Shown here: in pieces, positions 19,995 to 31,693 of the stretch
Layout: the number at the start of each line of letters is the position of its first letter
Position numbering within the stretch: position 1 is the first letter of the stretch
Assembly (NCBI GenBank): GCA_016081115.2
Contig: JABTTQ020001496.1
Coordinates: 1-64,000 of the forward strand
Direction: 5' to 3'
Source of the DNA: Rehmannia glutinosa
Taxonomy: Eukaryota > Streptophyta > Magnoliopsida > Lamiales > Orobanchaceae
Length of the DNA stretch: 64,000 bases
Translations under genes and position numbers: made by a program
The notes under the pieces: generated by a model
What the model was told of the DNA's origin: nothing
What the model saw: only the letters and a program-made list of their open reading frames with translations
Database searches by the model: none

Positions 19995-21034
19995 AGGGTA
20001 AATGGCATGTTACCCCCCTAATTTGACAGTTTTTGGCACATAACCCCCCAGAATCAACACAACACCACTTCACCCCCTAAATTTAAACTAATGAGAGCAC
20101 TTTGCCCCCCAAAAGCCCATTCGGGCCAAGACATTAAATATAGAAATTGAGGGGGCCTTTCTAATGGGTATTCTTGGCATGCCAAAATGCCAAAATTCAC
20201 AAAAAAAAAAAGTAAATTTAAAATTATTTATAATTTATTAAAAAAAAATTATAAAAAATCCAGACTTATTCAAAATTCTAATTTTTTTTTTAAAAAAGAC
20301 AATCTGATAAAAAACTAAAAATAGTAAAAAAATCAAAATTATTTTAAAACCCAAAAATTATAAAAATAAAATATGGATATTGTTGATAAAACTATAAATC
20401 ATTTATAAAACAATTTGACATTTATTTAATATATTTTAAATTCCAAAATTAAAATAAAAAAAACTCAAAACTCTTTGTAAAATTTTCTAAAAATATTCAG
20501 ATTTTAATATCCCGATTCTGATATCCTATATTTCTAAAAAGTTTTAAAATTATATAAAATCAGTTTTGAGTTTTTAGAAAATTTTAGAAAGAGTTTTGAG
20601 TTTTTGTTTTTGGAATTAAAATATTTTAAATAAATGACAAATTTTTTATATATGATTTAAAGTTTTCTCAACAATTTCCATATTTTATTTTTATAATTTA
20701 GAATTTTAAAATAATTTTTTTTTAGTTTTTTAAACAAATTATCGGATTTAATATTTTCAATTTTTAGATTTTTGAATAAGTTTGGAATTTTTATAACTTT
20801 TTTTTTAATAAATTGCAAATAATTTTAATTTTTTTTTCTTTTGTGAATTTTGGCATGCCAATACCCATTGGAAAGGCCCGCTCAATTTTATATTTAATAT
20901 CTTGGCCTGAATGGGCTTATGGGGGGTAAAGTGCTATCATTAGTTTAAATTTAGGGGGTGAAGTGGAGTTATATTAATTCTGGGAGGTTATGTGCCAAGA
21001 ATTGTTAAATTAGGGGGTGACATGCCATTTACTC
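19995..21034. mobile_element. Long inverted-repeat element with ~480-bp arms
   Basis: The left arm starts AGGGTAAATGGCATGTTACC and the right arm ends with the inverse, GGTGACATGCCATTTACTC. The match goes on inward through TTCACCCCCTAAATTTAAAC against GTTTAAATTTAGGGGGTGAA and GGCATGCCA to a loop near 20495-20560. The flanks are TTTTAATA on both sides (19987-19994, 21035-21042). The transcript would be one large hairpin. No coding sequence is present. An 8-base duplication fits hAT; a 9-base one with a mismatch would fit Mutator. Confidence 0.82.
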
Positions 21035-21211
21035 TTTTAATAGAAAAAAATGGAGCTTTGCATTGTTAATAAATGCGTCAACATTAAAAAAAAATAAAAA
21101 ATAAATAAAAATAAATAAATGCGTCAACATTATTAAGAAATGGAAAATTTGTAGAGTGAGTTCCGTGGAGTGGGGCCCAAATCCAACAGAGGGCAAATGG
21201 AGTTTAAAGTT

Positions 21212-21755
21212 GGGCTACAAATGAACCAAGCCGCTCGTGAGCTATTCGGAGTTTGATTCGATAAAAGCTCGTTCGATTCGATAAAAGCTCGTTCGAGTTC
21301 GTTTAATGAGGCTCGTTAAAATAAACAAACCAAACTCAAACTTAGAGATATTTCGTTCGTTAACTCGTGAACAAGCTCGTTAGTTAGCTCGTGAATAGGC
21401 TCGATAGTAAGTTCGTATAAATTGAACTAATAATTTGATTTTAATTTTAAATTTTCATATTTTTACTTAAGATAATATAAAAATATTTCAATAAAATTAA
21501 TTTTTTGAATAAAATTATAAGTTTAATAAATATATTATGAATTTAAATATAAATAATTTTATTTGTTGTAATAAATTGAAGTATATTTTAACTTTTAATT
21601 AATATTTACTAAGCTCGTTTAGGCTCGATAAGGCTCGGAAAAGTTCGTGAGCCATCAACATGTTCGATAAATTCAGGCTCGAGTTCGACTCGATAATAAA
21701 CGAGCCAAACTCAAAAACTCAAAAGTTCGGCTCGGTTCTGTTCGATTGCAATCCT
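21212..21755. mobile_element. Mutator-like element with GCTCGT/ACGAGC ends
   Basis: It starts GGGCTACAAATGAACCAAGC and ends in the imperfect inverse GGCTCGGTTCTGTTCGATTG. Both flanks carry the 11-base sequence AGTTTAAAGTT (21201-21211, 21756-21766). Subterminal parts are full of GCTCGTT, CTCGTGA and AGGCTCG words in inverted orientation; the centre is AT-rich. A small frame at 21660-21878 is chance. Confidence 0.75.
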
Positions 21756-21766
21756 AGTTTAAAGTT

Positions 21767-22317
21767 CACCGGATGGTGCCACCTCATCCTTTTAAGTCTA
21801 ACGTTTTCAAATCCAGCTGTGGATAACAGTAGTGACTTTAAAATAAATAAACTACAAAGTACGAAATTTCTACATTAAAAGATAAATAAAATAGAATTTG
21901 ACCTCATAAACCTTCGTAATGATTCATTTAGGCTAACATTTTTTTTTTCATTTGACCAAATAAATTGTTATATCATAACATTAAGTAATAACAAATTATT
22001 GATTTGCATGATTACAATTATTAATTGTAAATAGTCAATTGTTATAAAAACAAATAAGTAATCGCATTATAATGGAACTCAAACCCAAACTTTTTGTGCA
22101 TCTGGCCCCTTAACTTTTGTCAAGCTTTTAACTCCAGTAAATCAATTGTACTCAAACATCATTTAATATAAACTACAAAAAAATTGAATAGTTTGTATTT
22201 CAAAAGTATAAACTATTTTCAATTTTAGACTTTTAGTGAATAAGTTGAGCTTTAATAAGTTTTAATGAATATATAAAAATATTCGCAATAATCAGTACCT
22301 AATTTCTAAACACAACT
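21767..22317. other. Intergenic DNA
   Basis: AT-rich; no gene or bounded repeat seen. Confidence 0.5.
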
Positions 22318-22628
22318 AGTAAGAAATGATACTGAGCTACCAATAAGTGCACCAAGGTCCTAGGGTTTCCCCTTAGCGTTTCCATCTCATTTCCGTCTCG
22401 TCTACCATATAGATCCATATATTTTGCCCTAATTTTTATTCCTTTTCGTCTCTGTTCTACCTATTCTTCTCATGCTCTCACTTGTTTTCTCTACTTTCCA
22501 CTTCCCTCCTTCATGTTTTTTTTTGTTTTTTTTGTTTTGCAGTTCAATTTTGAGAGGAAAGACTTCGACGGCGGCCTTCTTACATGATCTTCCCACGAGT
22601 CTGTTTGCTGTCTGGGCCTCTCTCAACC

Positions 22629-23405
22629 ATGCACGACGATCTATCCTCCCTCTATGTCAAGCTCTCCCTTAACGAAGAAGAGAAAATTGAAATCCCTACT
22701 GATTCTCTCCCTCCAGATGATATTGACAGATCCAATTTTCTGGTGGGTAGGATTTTGGCACCCCGCATCATAAACTGTGAGTCTATATCCTCGATGTTCA
22801 AACGCCTTTGGAGCCCTCGTCATGGCATCTCTTGCAAACTTGTGGGCGACAACATGGTTCTCTTCATGTTTCGAAACATTGTCGATATGAAAAAAGTGAT
22901 TAACGGATCCCCATGGCTTTTTGATAAGTCATTGCTTGCCCTAACAGAAGCCAACGCTTCACAAATTGGATCGAAAATCGAAGTATCTACCTGCAAATTT
23001 AGGATTCAAATCCACGATTTACCATTTCATCTGATGAATAAATCTTTCACGGAAATATTGGGGAATACAATCGGGAAATTTGTGACAGTTGATGTGGATA
23101 CGGATAGCAGCTTCTTTGGCAGATTTCTCCGTGTGAGAGTCAAACTGGATATAACGAAACCATTGTGACGTGTTCTCAAAACAACCTTTAAGGGTTCCGA
23201 ACATGTTCTTCCCATCAAATACGAAAGACTCCCAAACTTTTGTTACTTTTGTGGGATCATTGGCCATGGCGAGAAAGATCGTGAAACTCGTCTTCTCAAT
23301 CCCCAAGACTCCACCTATACTCTTTCCTACGGTGCATGGCTCCGTGTTGTGTCCTCTGGTAACCCTTTCTCCAGCCCTCGATCCCAACCAGCAAAATCCC
23401 ACTAA
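22629..23405 (+). pseudogene. LINE copy 1 ORF1 (DUF4283-like, zinc knuckle)
   Basis: From ATG 22629 the frame encodes the plant LINE ORF1 N-terminal domain (WSPRHGISCKLVGDNMVLFM, NGSPWLFDKSLLAL), then meets a TGA at 23166. After KPL the next codon is expected to be arginine, so CGA to TGA is likely. The same frame goes on to FCYFCGIIGHGEKDR, where the CCHC knuckle has lost its last cysteine (TGT to CGT), and ends TAA at 23403. Proline-, serine- and asparagine-rich low-complexity remains in shifting frames continue to about 24180. ORF1 would bind the LINE RNA. It cannot be functional here. Confidence 0.75.
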
Positions 23406-24187
23406 TGCAAACCCTAACCCTGTTAACCCCGTCCCCATAAGCACTGAACATCACTCCCACAATGCAACCCACGACCAAAACCCATCCCTCAATAATTTTC
23501 GAAACATCTCCTCTCCACAGCAAATACCAGCCCTAATCCATATGCTCTCATCCATGCCCCTCCATATCATACACCAGTGATAACAGCTAGTTCACTTCCT
23601 CACGAACACTCTTCCATGCTCCAACTTACTACCAATGCATCCAACACTGAACCACCTCATTCCCCCAATCGAATTAGTCCGCCTAACAATTCTACTACAT
23701 CAACCATCACTCCCATCTTAAACAATGCATCTCTTGTCCATGAAACTCCAAAAATGGCCCACACCCCTCTCCCTCGACTCAAAAATTCCCCACATATTAA
23801 CTCTTCATCCACCCAACAATCTCCTCACCCCACCCCACCACCGTCTTCTACCCAACCAACTCACAATAATGAACATTAATCCCCATCTAGCCCATTTCTT
23901 GTACCGGTTCAAATGGAACTCGATACTCCCACTTGAAAAATTGCTTGAAAATTATCTCCATCAAAAGAAAGCTTGATAGGCTCAAACCCTCCTCCTTCTC
24001 AGCCCCTCACATCCTCAAAACGTAAACTCCCCAATAGCTTCAACTTTGTTGGCCCTCTCTTAAACCAGTCGAAATCCTGGGGAAAAAAATAAAAAATAGC
24101 TCATGGTAACACCTCATCTCATTCGAACTCTATCTCTTTTCCAAGTCCAACGGCGGAGATTGGCAATCGCCAATCCGGTAGATCATA

Positions 24188-27100
24188 ATGAATATCATAT
24201 GTTGAGGGCTTGGGAACCTTCGAACAAATCATGAACTGCGGGATTTCATCAACAATAAAGCTCCCCAACTGATGTTTTAATGCAAAACCAAATGCAAGCC
24301 ACCAGTAGTTGATAAAATAAAACGCTCACGCAAGATGTTTGGTTTTGTCGCGGATTCAAGAGGTCGCTCGGGGCGCCTCGCACTTCTATGGCAAAATGAC
24401 ATTCTGGTTACTCATTGCAATTTCTCAGAAATTTTTATTGATGTTGATATTGAACTCTTGGGGCAATCCTTCCGATTTACTGGCATCTATGGGGATCCTG
24501 ACGTTAACCTAGGACGTCTGGACTAGGACCATATCCGCCAACTTCATAGCCAACCAGAAAAACCTTGGATTATGTGTGCAGATTTTAACGAGGTTCTAAC
24601 CCAAAATGAATTTCAAGGTGCCATCCCGCGAGCAGAATGGCAAATCAAATTGTTCCAAGATACTCTGGCACATCTTAACATGTTTAACCTCGTATTTGAA
24701 GGTCCTCGTTTCACATGGAACCGCCTCGCCGTCCAACCCTACACTCAGAGAGCTAGACTTGATCGAGCTATTAGCAACCCGAGTTCGAAAAATCTTTTCC
24801 CTTGGAGTCGAGTTGTTCATCATCCCACTTTCTTCTCCGACCATTCCCTCATTCACATCTAAATTATAGATCGTGATCCAAATGCTTGTCAATGACGTAA
24901 GCGACGTCCATTTTGGTTTGAAGCCCTATGGGTAAGAGTTAAGGATTGTGAAGAAATCATCACAAAAACATTGGGAGGGTAGTGCGGGCTCTCTCCCTTT
25001 GAAAATCCAAGATTGTTTCATCGGGTTTCTCAATTGGGGATGACAAAATAATAAGGACTTAGACTGTGAGGTAAACAAACTAAAAAAAAAAGCTAGTTCT
25101 TCTTCGATCAGGCCTAATTTCAGAAAACCCCAGGAATGAAATTTCTGAACTACAAAATCGACTGGAAATATGGCTCGATTTTCTCGATCTAAAATGGAAA
25201 CAAAGAGCAAAGATGCACTGGTATAAAGAAGGCGATAGAAACACACATTTGTTTCCATAATTAGGCTAGTAAAAGAAAACAAGTCAATCATATATCCTGT
25301 CTCAAAGACGGTACAGGTCATGTTCAGGATGCCCCCAAAGGCATCGGAAAAATTATTATCGATCATTCCAGTAACCTTTTCTCCTCCTCCGCCCCATCAG
25401 ATACGGACATATCCCAGGCACTTAGCAGACTCACTCTAATAATTTATATGGCAATGATTCAACTGCTATCGGAGTCGTTCATCGAGAGGGAGATCATCAA
25501 AGCACTAAAACACATGCACCCTTTCAAATCACCCGGCCCGGATGGTATGAGTCTTGTCTTCTATCAAAAAATTTGGCTCATTTTTGGTAAAGCATTTGTT
25601 GATTTTGTTCTAAACTTTCTCAATAATCACTCTACCAATCACAATTTAAACTTTATCCACATTGTTCTAATTCCAAAAGTGCAAAGCCCTGAACTTATAA
25701 TTCAATTCTGCCAATTAGCCTATGTAACGCCACATATAAATTAGCCTCCAGGTCCTAGCCAACCGAATCTAAATCGTTCTCCCGAACATAATATCTGAAT
25801 CCTAATCCGCCTTTGTCCTTGGCTGCTTGATCACTGATAATGTCCTCCTTGCACATGAAATTCACCATTATATGTGAGTAAAATCCCCATCAAATATTGG
25901 TCTTATGTCCATTAAACTAGACATGACCAAAGCATTTGATAGGATCGAATGGAATTTTCTTCGTAGAACTTTATGTGCATTAGATTTTGCTGCATCATTT
26001 GTTGATCATATTATGTTGTGTGTGAGCACTACTAATTTCTTATTTATTTTAAATGGCGTCGAGTTTGGTCATCTCACACCTTATAGGGGAATCCATCAAG
26101 GAGATCCCTTTTCGCCTTATCTCTTCATCATATGTTTGGAAGTATTTTCTTGTATCTTGCAGGACTTAGAATTGTGCCAGAAAATCCATAGGATAATAGT
26201 CCATCGTTATGCCCCATGAATCTCGCATCTCTTTTTCACCGACGATGCCTTACTTTTCGAGCGCATAACACTCTACGAAGCCAGGCACCTTCGTTTTGAA
26301 ATTAATCTTTTTGAGAAAATTTTCGGGCAGCTCATTAATTTTGACAAATTTGGGGTTTATTTCAGTAAAGACGTGATGGCTTCTTCCCGAAACTCGATCT
26401 TGAACCTAGTTTCACAGAGGTGGACAATCATGGAAAATACCTCAGTCTCCCTAGATTTATTGATAGAAACAAAAAAGAAATGTTCGGATATATAAAAGAC
26501 AAATTATGGCAGTGTATCCAAGGATGGTCAAAATTGTATCTCTCGAAGGCGGGAAAAGAATTCTTTATAAAAATAAGTGTTGTAGGGTATCCCTACATAT
26601 GCTATGAGTTATTTTAAGTTCCTCGATTCTGTTATTTCGGAAATTCAGAGCTTAATAGCTACATTTTGGTGGGGTAGCACCCCTCAAACCAGAAAATTTA
26701 CTGGTCTTCATGGAATAATATGGCACAACGTAAAGACTTGGGAGGGCTAGGTTTTCGCTCTTTCAAAGCCTTTAATTTGGCTTTATTATCCAAGCAGGCA
26801 TGACATCTTTTAACGAATCCCTCATTGCTTTTGGCTCGGGTCTACAAAGCTATATATTTAAATAATTGCTCAATAATTACTCGTTTATAGAAGCACAACT
26901 TGGTAATCAACTTGGTGACTGGCGAAGCATCCTACAGTGCAAACGGCTTTTGAAATTGGGTTGTCTTAAACACATCCACTCGGGGGATAATTCCAAAATA
27001 TGGGGGGATGCATGGGTTCCTAAGCTTCCTTTCTACCTTTCATCTTCACCGCCAGCGTATCTCATGCCGGATACGCCTGTTTCAGCTCTTATCCACTAGG

Positions 27101-27960
27101 ATTCTCGAACATGGGATTTGGACCTCATACATGGTTTGTTTTCAATAGAAAAAGCCCGCCTTATACTGTCTATCCCACTCAGTCGCGCTAGTCGCCCGGA
27201 CTCATGGTACTGGTTTTATAAAAACAACGGCAATTCTCGCTCAATTCAGCATACCATTTCATCCTAGATAACCCCAGTGATTTTCCGGACGCCCCTATGC
27301 AAGGTGTTTCTAGCTCCGGGCCGTCACCTATCTGGAGGAAGATTTGGGCCCTAAAAATTCCCGGACGCATCATTCATTACACATGTAAATTACTCACGCG
27401 CATGCTTCCAAGCCCCGCCAACCTTGCCCATCGACATCTGCCCCATCACGACCTCTGTCCGTTTTGCAATTCTCCGGATGTCACTACATCTGCCCATCGA
27501 CATCTGCCCCATCACGACCTCTGAGGAACATTCAATGAAAGGGACACACAAAGTGTTTCCGGAAGTATTTCAAACCCCGATATCGTGGAAACATTAGCAC
27601 TCTCAACATTCTCGGGATGCGCCTGGGGAAGCATCCATTTTAATCTCTCTAGAAAGGGCCTCTAATCTCATGCACATCTCATTTTTGGGCGACTAAGTGA
27701 AGATCATCTAGGGACACACTAAGTGTAAGTGTTTCCCTAGTATTTCGGGCGTATCTAACCCCAATCCCTAGAACTATGAGCCCATCATATCTCGATACTT
27801 CCTTAACTATGAGCCCATCCGATCTCAATGTGGGCCGATCTCAACCATGTTGGTTTTTTCTGCATTCCTAGATTAGGAAATTTTGTTGCTCACGAATTTG
27901 CACATTTTGCGAAATTTTCCCGCTGCATGGCAGCTTCGTGGACTTATCCACTAGACTTTT
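24188..27960 (+). pseudogene. LINE copy 1 ORF2 (endonuclease, RT, RNase H-like tail)
   Basis: It starts at ATG 24188 with MNIIC; the WNCRGLG motif of the endonuclease is shortened, with a TGA. Endonuclease sequence continues (24335-24526, 24572-24862: ADFNEVL, FTWNR, FSDHSLIHI). RT begins near 25448 (FKSPGPDGMSLVFYQ) and carries SIKLDMTKAFDRIEWNFL and HQGDPFSPYLFI in 25905-26219, then FTDDALLF just after a stop. Further pieces lie at 26420-26617 and 26866-27099. A zinc-finger-type region is at 27297-27524 (WALKIPGRI, LCPFC). A final piece near 27880 reads GNFVAHEFAHFAKF, RNase H-like. There are many stops and shifts, and a 33-base direct repeat at 27427 and 27491. Confidence 0.8.
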
Positions 27961-28085
27961 TGTCTCAATCGGGTATTTGTACCATTTCCATAAATTAATG
28001 ATATTTCTTTTGTTATCAAAAAAAAGTAAGAATGATACTAGAAAACTAATGAAAAATGAAATGTATTCTAATAATGAGGAAATAA

Positions 28086-28449
28086 CACTACAATTCCAGT
28101 TTACCGACAGAAATACCAATATAAGTGAATTTGCCAATAAATTTTACAGTTACCTAAAGATTAAAAAGTAGTGTTCCTCAAATTATACCTACAAATTGTT
28201 GATAGATCACCGATAATTTTTAAATCTACATAAATACTATAGTATTTACCCATAGTTTTATATTATGTAGGTAAATACTTACTTACAATAATATTACCTA
28301 CAACGGTTTTACCGACATTTTACAGTTATCTTAATTTTTTTTAAATCCGCATATACTATAGGTATTTACCAATAGTTTTATATTTTATAGTTATATTAAT
28401 ATTTAACTAAAGATTATTTTTGTGGGTAAATTGATTCTTTCTTGTAGTA
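28086..28449. mobile_element. Small CACTA element
   Basis: It starts CACTACAATTCC and ends TTTCTTGTAGTA, the CACTA-type inverse. The flanks are TAA (28083-28085) and TAA (28450-28452), the three-base target duplication of this superfamily. The interior repeats TACC/GGTA words (TATTTACC, GTAGGTAAATAC, TACCGACA). It sits just beyond the 3' target duplication of LINE copy 1. Confidence 0.65.
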
Positions 28450-28531
28450 TAAATTGTTCCGCAAATCAACTGGTGTTTACGAGACAAAAGAAACGGCCCT
28501 CGAAATTGTAGGACCGACATTAAGGGCAGTC

Positions 28532-29356
28532 ACCGAGGGCGATGATCTAGGGCTCCGATTTTGAGGAGTCCCAATTTTACTTAAGTACTCTTTATATATA
28601 TATATATATATATACATATTTTATTAAGTTACAAGGGCCCCAAAAGGGTAAAAGAAAATACCAAATGACTTTTTGCTTTCAAAGTTGTAATAAAAAAAAT
28701 ATAACATCTAAAATCAAAATAAAAGAAATGTTGTTTTTCCTTCAAGTTGTATTTTTACTCGAAAAAAAAAATATTAGGGGCCGGTTTTTTTCGTTTGGCG
28801 ATGGGCCCCAAAAAACTAGGGTCCACCTGAGAAACTGTGACCAAATTTGAAATTAAAAATCAAATGTTCATCTATATAATGTGCTAATATAGAGAAACTT
28901 TGTTCAGTTATGACAAAGAAAATAGATGAAATTACACAAAATACTCTGACCGAGGGCGACGATATAGGGCCCCGATTTTGAGGAGTCCCAATTTTACTTA
29001 AGTACTCTTTATATATATATATATTTTATTAAGTTACAAGGGCCCCAAAAGGGTAAAAGAAAATACCAAATGACTTTTTGCTTTCAAAGTTGTACTAAAA
29101 AAAATATAACATCTAAAATCAAAATAAAAAAAACGTTGTTTTTTCCTTCAAATTGTATTTTTACTCGAGAAAAAAAAATATTAGGGGCCGATTTTTTTCG
29201 TTTGGCCATGGGCCCCAAAAAACTAGGTCCCACCTGAGAAACTGTGACCAAATTTGAAATTAAAAATTAAATGTTCATCTATATAATGTGCTAATATAGA
29301 GAAACTTTGTTCGGTTATGACAAAGAAAATAGAGGAAATTACACAAAATACTCTGA
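28532..29356. repeat. Tandem duplication, ~417-bp unit
   Basis: Unit 1 (28532-28948) and unit 2 (28949-29356) share start (ACCGAGGGCGA), end (AATACTCTGA) and nearly all sequence between. They differ mainly by point changes and the length of a (TA)n run near 28593 and 29010. Neither unit has a convincing coding frame. Confidence 0.9.
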
Positions 29357-30374
29357 TTTTTAGAAAAAGGACAAAAATACCCACCCATCACAAAAATACC
29401 CCACCCACTTCATCCCATGACAAAAATACCCTAACTTTGGTTTCATCACATGTTTGGATTAAGAACTTTTATTAAGTTTTTTCCAGTTCCCGTTAAGACT
29501 TCTTATTAAGACTTCTTCCTCCTTTTTTCACAAACCCTAGCTCCCTCAAAAATCAAAATATGAAATCCTACTCTCTTTCCACCTCCCACCTGCTGCACGG
29601 CTGCACCTCTTCGTTTCCACCGGCGCCTCGCCATCTTCTCCGCCGCCCCGCCTCGACTAAGTCTGTTTTTCTCTCTTTTTTTTTTTTTAATTTCGAATTT
29701 GGATTTTTTTTGTAGTTAGAGAAAGAGACTTTTATAGAGATCGAGAGCACATATTCGTTCTTATGAGGGAGTTGGTACATTTTTGTTTCGATATTTTCTT
29801 CATTGATTTTTACTGTATATTAGGGTTTTAAAATTTTAAAGGGCGTCAGCCTTTTGCAATTAATTGTAAATTAAACTGTCTCCTTTTTGGTTTGTCCTGC
29901 TTCTGTATTTTGAACTGAATTCATATCATGATAGCTATAATGGAGATAAAATGCTATGTGATCTTGTTATGCTATGTGAGTTGTCATATGTTTTCCAGAA
30001 CTGTGACGGATGAAAAGAGAAAATCATTTGGTTTTTGTTTTAACGGGGCGGGGCGGACCCGCCCCATGCGCGGCGGGGCGCGGGTCTGTGTTGAAGACAA
30101 ATTTGAATGATTTGTTGATTTTGTGTTGCTGATGCATGATTTTTCGGTGTTCTTTTATTATTTTGTGATTTGAAGTTTTTCGTTTGTTTCGAAGTTGTTT
30201 CTTTTATGTTTCTTTTGTTTTTTTTTATGTATTTTCCATTTATTTTGTTCTTTTTTATTGTTTTTGATTTGTTTTGTTGTCTATCTGACTGTGTATCTTT
30301 TTTTTATTTCTTTTGTAGTGAATGTGGGATTTTTTGTTGCTTGTTATGCCAAGCACTTTATTGTTGGGAAGGCT

Positions 30375-30554
30375 ATGGACGTCGAAGTGTTCGAGATAGA
30401 GAATGAACAAGCAAGGCTCAGTCATCTGCTTCACAATCATGATAAGTTGAAGTTGCAAAATAGTGATGACGATGACAACGACATTAAGATTCTACCTCCA
30501 CTTCCTAATGATTTTAGAAAATTGTTGTTACGTAAATCTTTAATGATGGTGTAA
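30375..30554 (+). CDS. Unidentified 59-residue acidic frame, possible exon
   Basis: I do not recognise this product. The frame reads MDVEVFEIENEQARLSHLL, then SDDDDNDIKILPPLPNDF and ends LMMV. It is polar and acidic with a D-run, unlike the T-rich noncoding sequence before it. About 45 bases upstream is a good acceptor-like site (TTTATTTCTTTTGTAG at about 30306-30320), and the frame is open from there, so it may be the last exon of a gene fragment. No homology is claimed. It lies inside the inverted-end region 29361-31450. Confidence 0.3.
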   Translation: MDVEVFEIENEQARLSHLLHNHDKLKLQNSDDDDNDIKILPPLPNDFRKLLLRKSLMMV

Positions 30555-31290
30555 TCAGTTGAAACATGTAAGAAACATAAATGAAACATGTAAGAAACAA
30601 TTATGAAACAGGGGATCATGTGATAAAAGTTTGTAGTAAATTAGCACAATCTAATGAGTCGTGTGTTTTGGAGTGAGCTTGTATGCATTCGAAACTCGGA
30701 AATGTTAAAACTTTTAAGAACTCATATTTAAACTCAATTCAATCTTAGACTCAGTCCTAGAACCATTAATTCCATTAATTAACTTATTTTATAACTTTTG
30801 AAAAACATTATTAAAAAGAAACACTATTAGAAACATATTTTTAATTAACAAAAATATATATATCCTAGAATCTGAGGGAGTAATTGTCAACCCAATGATG
30901 AGTAACTGATGAAAGCAAAATCTGATTTACATGGGTTTTTTCAGTTTTCGCGTGAATAAACTCAACATGTTGATGAAATTAAAGAAAGTAGCAAGATGTA
31001 GTGATCATAAGCACAATTGAGCAAAGTATAAGCAGGGTTACAAATGATAACAAACTAGTGTATCTGAAAAATTAAATCAATCTGGGAATTCAATGAAAGG
31101 GTTGGACATTCCAAATGAGTAACTAGTGTATACTCTCTATTTTCTTCCCATTGTCCATTGTGGCATACCACCTGAGATTTTCTCCATGCAACTGTGGAAT
31201 TCAATGAAAAGTTGGCTAAGTGAAACATATAAGAAACATAAATGAAACAACAAACATGTTTGAAACAACAAAGAAACCAACGCAAAAAAT

Positions 31291-31403
31291 CAGCGGAAAA
31301 TGGGTATTTTTGTCAAAAATAAGCGGAAAATGGGTATTTTGTCCAAAATCAGCGGAAAATGGGTATTTTTGTCCAAAATTAGCGAAAAATGGGTATTGTG
31401 CAG
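31291..31403. repeat. Minisatellite, about four ~30-bp units
   Basis: Units CAGCGGAAAATGGGTATTTT followed by TGTCMAAAAT start at 31291, 31321, 31350 and 31381; the last is partial. The frames across it are repeat read-through. Confidence 0.85.
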
Positions 31404-31693
31404 GGATTGGGTATGGAAAATGGGGTATTCATGTCCTTTTCCCAAGAAAATAATAGGACAAAGGAAAATAAAATTAATAAGAAAATAGGATTCCTTTATA
31501 CAATGAAAAAAACAGTAGCGGGAGAGAGAGAGGTACGTGAAAGGATGTCAATGACGCGAGTCAGGTATCTAAACACCCAAACCTACCCTATTTTATTCTA
31601 AAAACCCAGACCCGCCCCGTCCCTAGAACGGAGCGAGGCGATCCGATTCATTATGTCCAAATTAAATAAAATTAAAAATAAAAAATATATATA

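Larger units (their letters stand above)
22334..28024 (+). mobile_element. Full-length but decayed L1-type LINE (copy 1)
   Basis: A non-LTR element with a 5' leader, ORF1, ORF2 and an A-rich tail (28013-28024). The flanks are AGTAAGAAATGATACT (22318-22333) and AGTAAGAATGATACT (28025-28039), a 15/16-base target duplication with one lost A. This shows a complete insertion of about 5.7 kb. Both ORFs contain many stops and frameshifts, so the element is dead and older than the LINE at 47970. Confidence 0.85.
29361..31450. other. Gene-like stretch between inverted minisatellite ends
   Basis: The left edge has GAAAAAGGACAAAAATACCC and several ACAAAAATACCC words. The right edge has the inverse in GGGTATTTTTGTCC words (31291-31400) and ATGTCCTTTTCCC (31430-31442). 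Between them is a piece that looks like the start of a gene: AAACCCTAGC leader near 29530, then an ATG frame from 29560 that is proline- and arginine-rich and soon ends in T-rich sequence. A later piece looks like an exon (30330-30554). The pattern would suit a TIR element that captured gene parts, but no target duplication was found. A direct repeat with AGAAACATAAATGAAAC occurs at about 30569 and 31230. Confidence 0.3.

Noticed and set aside
29568..29780. Minus-strand 70-codon frame
   Set aside because: Runs of K, R and E arise from T- and C-rich sequence on the plus strand; no domain.
31291..31403. Possible CRISPR-like array of ~30-bp repeats
   Set aside because: Units are head-to-tail with no unique spacers; it is a minisatellite in plant DNA.
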